Below, piece by piece: positions 62,384-64,000 of a DNA stretch of 64,000 nucleotides (its first letter is position 1; every line of letters begins with the position of its first letter). The notes below the pieces were generated by a model. The model was not told the DNA's origin. It did not search any database and saw nothing but the letters and a program-made list of their open reading frames with translations. Source of the DNA: Lachnospiraceae bacterium (GTDB lineage Bacteria > Bacillota > Clostridia > Lachnospirales > Lachnospiraceae); the NCBI GenBank assembly GCA_017461725.1, contig JAFTXG010000019.1:1-64000 (forward strand), given 5' to 3'. Position numbers and translations under genes: made by a program.

Positions 62384-62422
62384 TTGCTATTTTGCCAATA
62401 TTAGGTTATACTATAGTATAAT
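62384..62422 (+). promoter_or_regulatory. promoter region of the glycosylphosphotransferase gene
   Basis: TTGCTA (62384-62389), 17 bases, TATACT (62407-62412). A second -10, TATAAT at 62417-62422, and a further TTGACA at 62362 lie nearby. TATACTATAGTATA (62407-62420) is a perfect 14-base palindrome over the -10, a possible operator. Confidence 0.6.
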
Positions 62423-62459
62423 ATGCCATTAATATGCCCTTTCCATAGGAGGTTCATTT

Positions 62460-63860
62460 ATGGAGAAGCGGGAACAATATAAACGCTTGATTATGTTTTT
62501 ATCATCCCTCATTATTCTGGCGATCCAGACAGGGATGTTTGCCTATACCTGGTTTCATGTTTACAGCAGCGAGGAGATTCTGGGACAGGTGTTCTGGAAC
62601 AGAGGCAACTGGGCGCTGATTGCCATTTACGGTGTGCAGAGCTGGCTGTTTTCCAGAGTGTATGGAGGATACCGGGTAGGTTATCTGAGGACCAGTGATG
62701 TGATGTATTCGCAGGTGCTGGCTATTTTGTGTACAAATGTGATCACCAGCTTGCTGCTGGCGCTGATCGCGCGCTGGAGCATTCATAATCTGCTGGCAAA
62801 TATCACCCCTATGCTGATTCTTTCCCTGCTGGACATCGTGGCGGTGTTCTGGTGGGCACTTGCCATGCGTGGAATTTATTCGGTGGTTTATCCGCCCAGA
62901 CAGCTGCTGATGATCCATGGCGATATAAATCCGTCACTGCTGATCACCAAGATGGCGTCCAGAGATGACAAGTACATTATCCGCGAGACCATCCATATAG
63001 AGGAAGGGATCGATGCGATTAAGGCGAAGATTGATGAGTACCACGCAGTCATTATCGGAGATATGCCGGTGGTGCTGCGCAATCAGTTGATTAAGTATTG
63101 CTATTCCAAGAGTATCCGCTGCTATGTGGTGCCAAAGCTGACGGATATCATGATCATGAACAATGACACCATCGATCTGTTTGATACGACGCTGATGCTG
63201 TTCAGAAACCGTGGCCTGACGGTGGAGCAGCAGGTGATGAAGCGGTTGATCGATATTGTGGGCGCGACTCTTTTGCTGGTATTATTCTCACCGATCATGT
63301 TGATTTCCGCCATTGCAATCAAATGTTATGACGGAGGCCCTGTTCTGTATAAACAGGCCAGATTGACTAAGGATAAACAGGTATTCCAGATTTATAAGTT
63401 CCGCAGTATGCGGGTGGATTCGGAGAAGAACGGAGCCAGACTGGCCAGCAAAAATGACGACCGGATCACGCCGGTGGGTAAGATACTGCGTCGGACCCAT
63501 ATGGACGAGCTCCCGCAGATATTAAATATTCTGGAGGGCAGTATGTCCATCGTTGGTCCCCGCCCTGAGCGCCCTGAGCTGGCAGCAAAGTACTGTGAGC
63601 GGATTCCCGAGTTTGATTACCGATTGAAGGTTAAGGCCGGACTTACCGGCTATGCCCAGGTGTTTGGTCGTTACAATACCACTCCCTATGATAAGCTTAA
63701 GCTTGATCTGACCTACATTGAGAAGTATTCGGTGCCGCTGGATATTAAGCTGATTCTGCTGACGGTGAAGATTTTCTTTAAGAAGGAGACGTCCGAGGGC
63801 ATCGAGGATTGGCAGACGACGGCGCTGCGCGACGATGATGGAGACAAAAATGACCTCTGA
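62460..63860 (+). CDS. polyprenyl glycosylphosphotransferase (initiating sugar transferase)
   Basis: A 466-residue WbaP/CpsE-type enzyme. Four to five membrane helices (about 10-140), a CoA-binding-like cytosolic domain (about 145-255), then the PF02397 catalytic part: KRLIDIVGATLLLVLFSPI, FQIYKFRSMRVDSE, HMDELPQILNIL, MSIVGPRPERPEL and AGLTGYAQVFGRY. It transfers a sugar-1-phosphate to undecaprenyl phosphate and starts repeat-unit assembly. TAGGAGG precedes the ATG. Base use is GC-richer again. It follows the second cluster but has its own promoter. Confidence 0.93.
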   Translation: MEKREQYKRLIMFLSSLIILAIQTGMFAYTWFHVYSSEEILGQVFWNRGNWALIAIYGVQSWLFSRVYGGYRVGYLRTSDVMYSQVLAILCTNVITSLLLALIARWSIHNLLANITPMLILSLLDIVAVFWWALAMRGIYSVVYPPRQLLMIHGDINPSLLITKMASRDDKYIIRETIHIEEGIDAIKAKIDEYHAVIIGDMPVVLRNQLIKYCYSKSIRCYVVPKLTDIMIMNNDTIDLFDTTLMLFRNRGLTVEQQVMKRLIDIVGATLLLVLFSPIMLISAIAIKCYDGGPVLYKQARLTKDKQVFQIYKFRSMRVDSEKNGARLASKNDDRITPVGKILRRTHMDELPQILNILEGSMSIVGPRPERPELAAKYCERIPEFDYRLKVKAGLTGYAQVFGRYNTTPYDKLKLDLTYIEKYSVPLDIKLILLTVKIFFKKETSEGIEDWQTTALRDDDGDKNDL

Positions 63861-64000
63861 TTTTTCTGTTTTAATGTCAGTATATGACAAGGAGAAGCCC
63901 GAATGGTTTCGCGCGGCACTGGACAGCGTGCTTTCCCAGAGCTGTCAGCCAGGGGAGATTCTGATCATGCAGGATGGTCCACTGACGGCTGAGCTTGATG
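63850..64000 (+). CDS. family 2 glycosyltransferase (3' end beyond window)
   Basis: The first 50 residues of a GT2 enzyme: FSVLMSVYDKEKPEWF, then LDSVLSQS and EILIMQDGPLTAEL, the SVYxKE and DGPL motifs of AmsE/EpsE-type transferases. Start ATG 63850 has GGAG six bases upstream and overlaps the preceding gene by 11 bases. It probably adds the second sugar to the lipid-linked primer. The rest of the gene is not in the window. Confidence 0.82.
   Translation, partial: MTSDFSVLMSVYDKEKPEWFRAALDSVLSQSCQPGEILIMQDGPLTAELD

Overview
The window looks like chromosomal DNA of a Gram-positive, low-to-mid-GC member of the Clostridia, most like Lachnospiraceae. The evidence is a proline T-box leader in front of a short proS, a cdaA-cdaR (c-di-AMP) operon, a HPr-like protein, an OmpR-type two-component pair, LicD-type phosphotransferases, DUF2304/DUF2142 membrane proteins and strong AGGAGG ribosome binding sites. 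No rRNA, tRNA, CRISPR array or intact transposase was recognised.

Layout. (1) 1-1300: AT-rich start with a 5'-truncated secreted metzincin-type protease and a membrane-anchored unknown protein. (2) 1.6-11.4 kb: GC-richer housekeeping DNA with a sensor kinase and regulator, a MarR repressor with a clear promoter and operator driving a heterodimeric ABC exporter, an AI-2E/YtvI-like permease, an SseB-domain protein and a lipoprotein. (3) 11.5-18.2 kb: T-box and proS, palindromic intergenic repeats, a DUF1858 protein, then two membrane proteins, cdaA, cdaR and a HPr-like gene. (4) 18.3-37.7 kb: first surface-glycan cluster. It holds an aminotransferase, a LicC-like nucleotidyltransferase, LicD, a GT8, a Wzx flippase, three GT2s, DUF2304 and DUF2142 proteins, an MNT/HEPN pair, rfbC, the ABC exporter Wzm/Wzt with a glycan-binding C-terminal domain, a methyltransferase followed by a kinase-like protein with a coiled-coil tail, a decayed GNAT gene, manC and a phosphohexomutase. 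(5) 37.8-39.9 kb: two reverse-strand membrane genes that look like halves of one protein. (6) 39.9-62.3 kb: a markedly more AT-rich second glycan cluster, probably acquired horizontally. It opens with a CDP-sugar pathway (ddhA, ddhC, a YerE-like thiamine-diphosphate enzyme, an SDR, and ddhB on the other strand), continues with a LicD/IspD-like pair, two paralogous membrane glycosyltransferases and a second Wzx, and ends with four GT-B glycosyltransferases, two unknown coiled-coil proteins and a large membrane protein. (7) 62.4 kb to the end: return to GC-richer DNA with a polyprenyl glycosylphosphotransferase and the start of a GT2.

How the genes work together. The first cluster has the parts of an ABC-transporter-dependent glycan. 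GDP-mannose could come from manC plus the mutase. The methyltransferase plus kinase-like pair next to Wzm/Wzt resembles a split version of the WbdD chain terminator that caps O9a-type polymannose. The second cluster has most of the genes for a CDP-linked 3,6-dideoxyhexose, and the YerE-like enzyme points to a branched-chain sugar such as yersiniose. That would be unexpected in a gut-type Firmicute, and the electron-donor reductase (DdhD) is not in this window. Three proteins of this cluster share a module of a basic amphipathic helix, a Q-x-x-[FW]-N motif and a coiled coil, which may be a membrane or complex-assembly device.

All calls are from reading motifs, lengths and context; no database search was run. 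The most reliable are the enzymes with intact catalytic motifs. The substrates of individual glycosyltransferases are not knowable from sequence alone.
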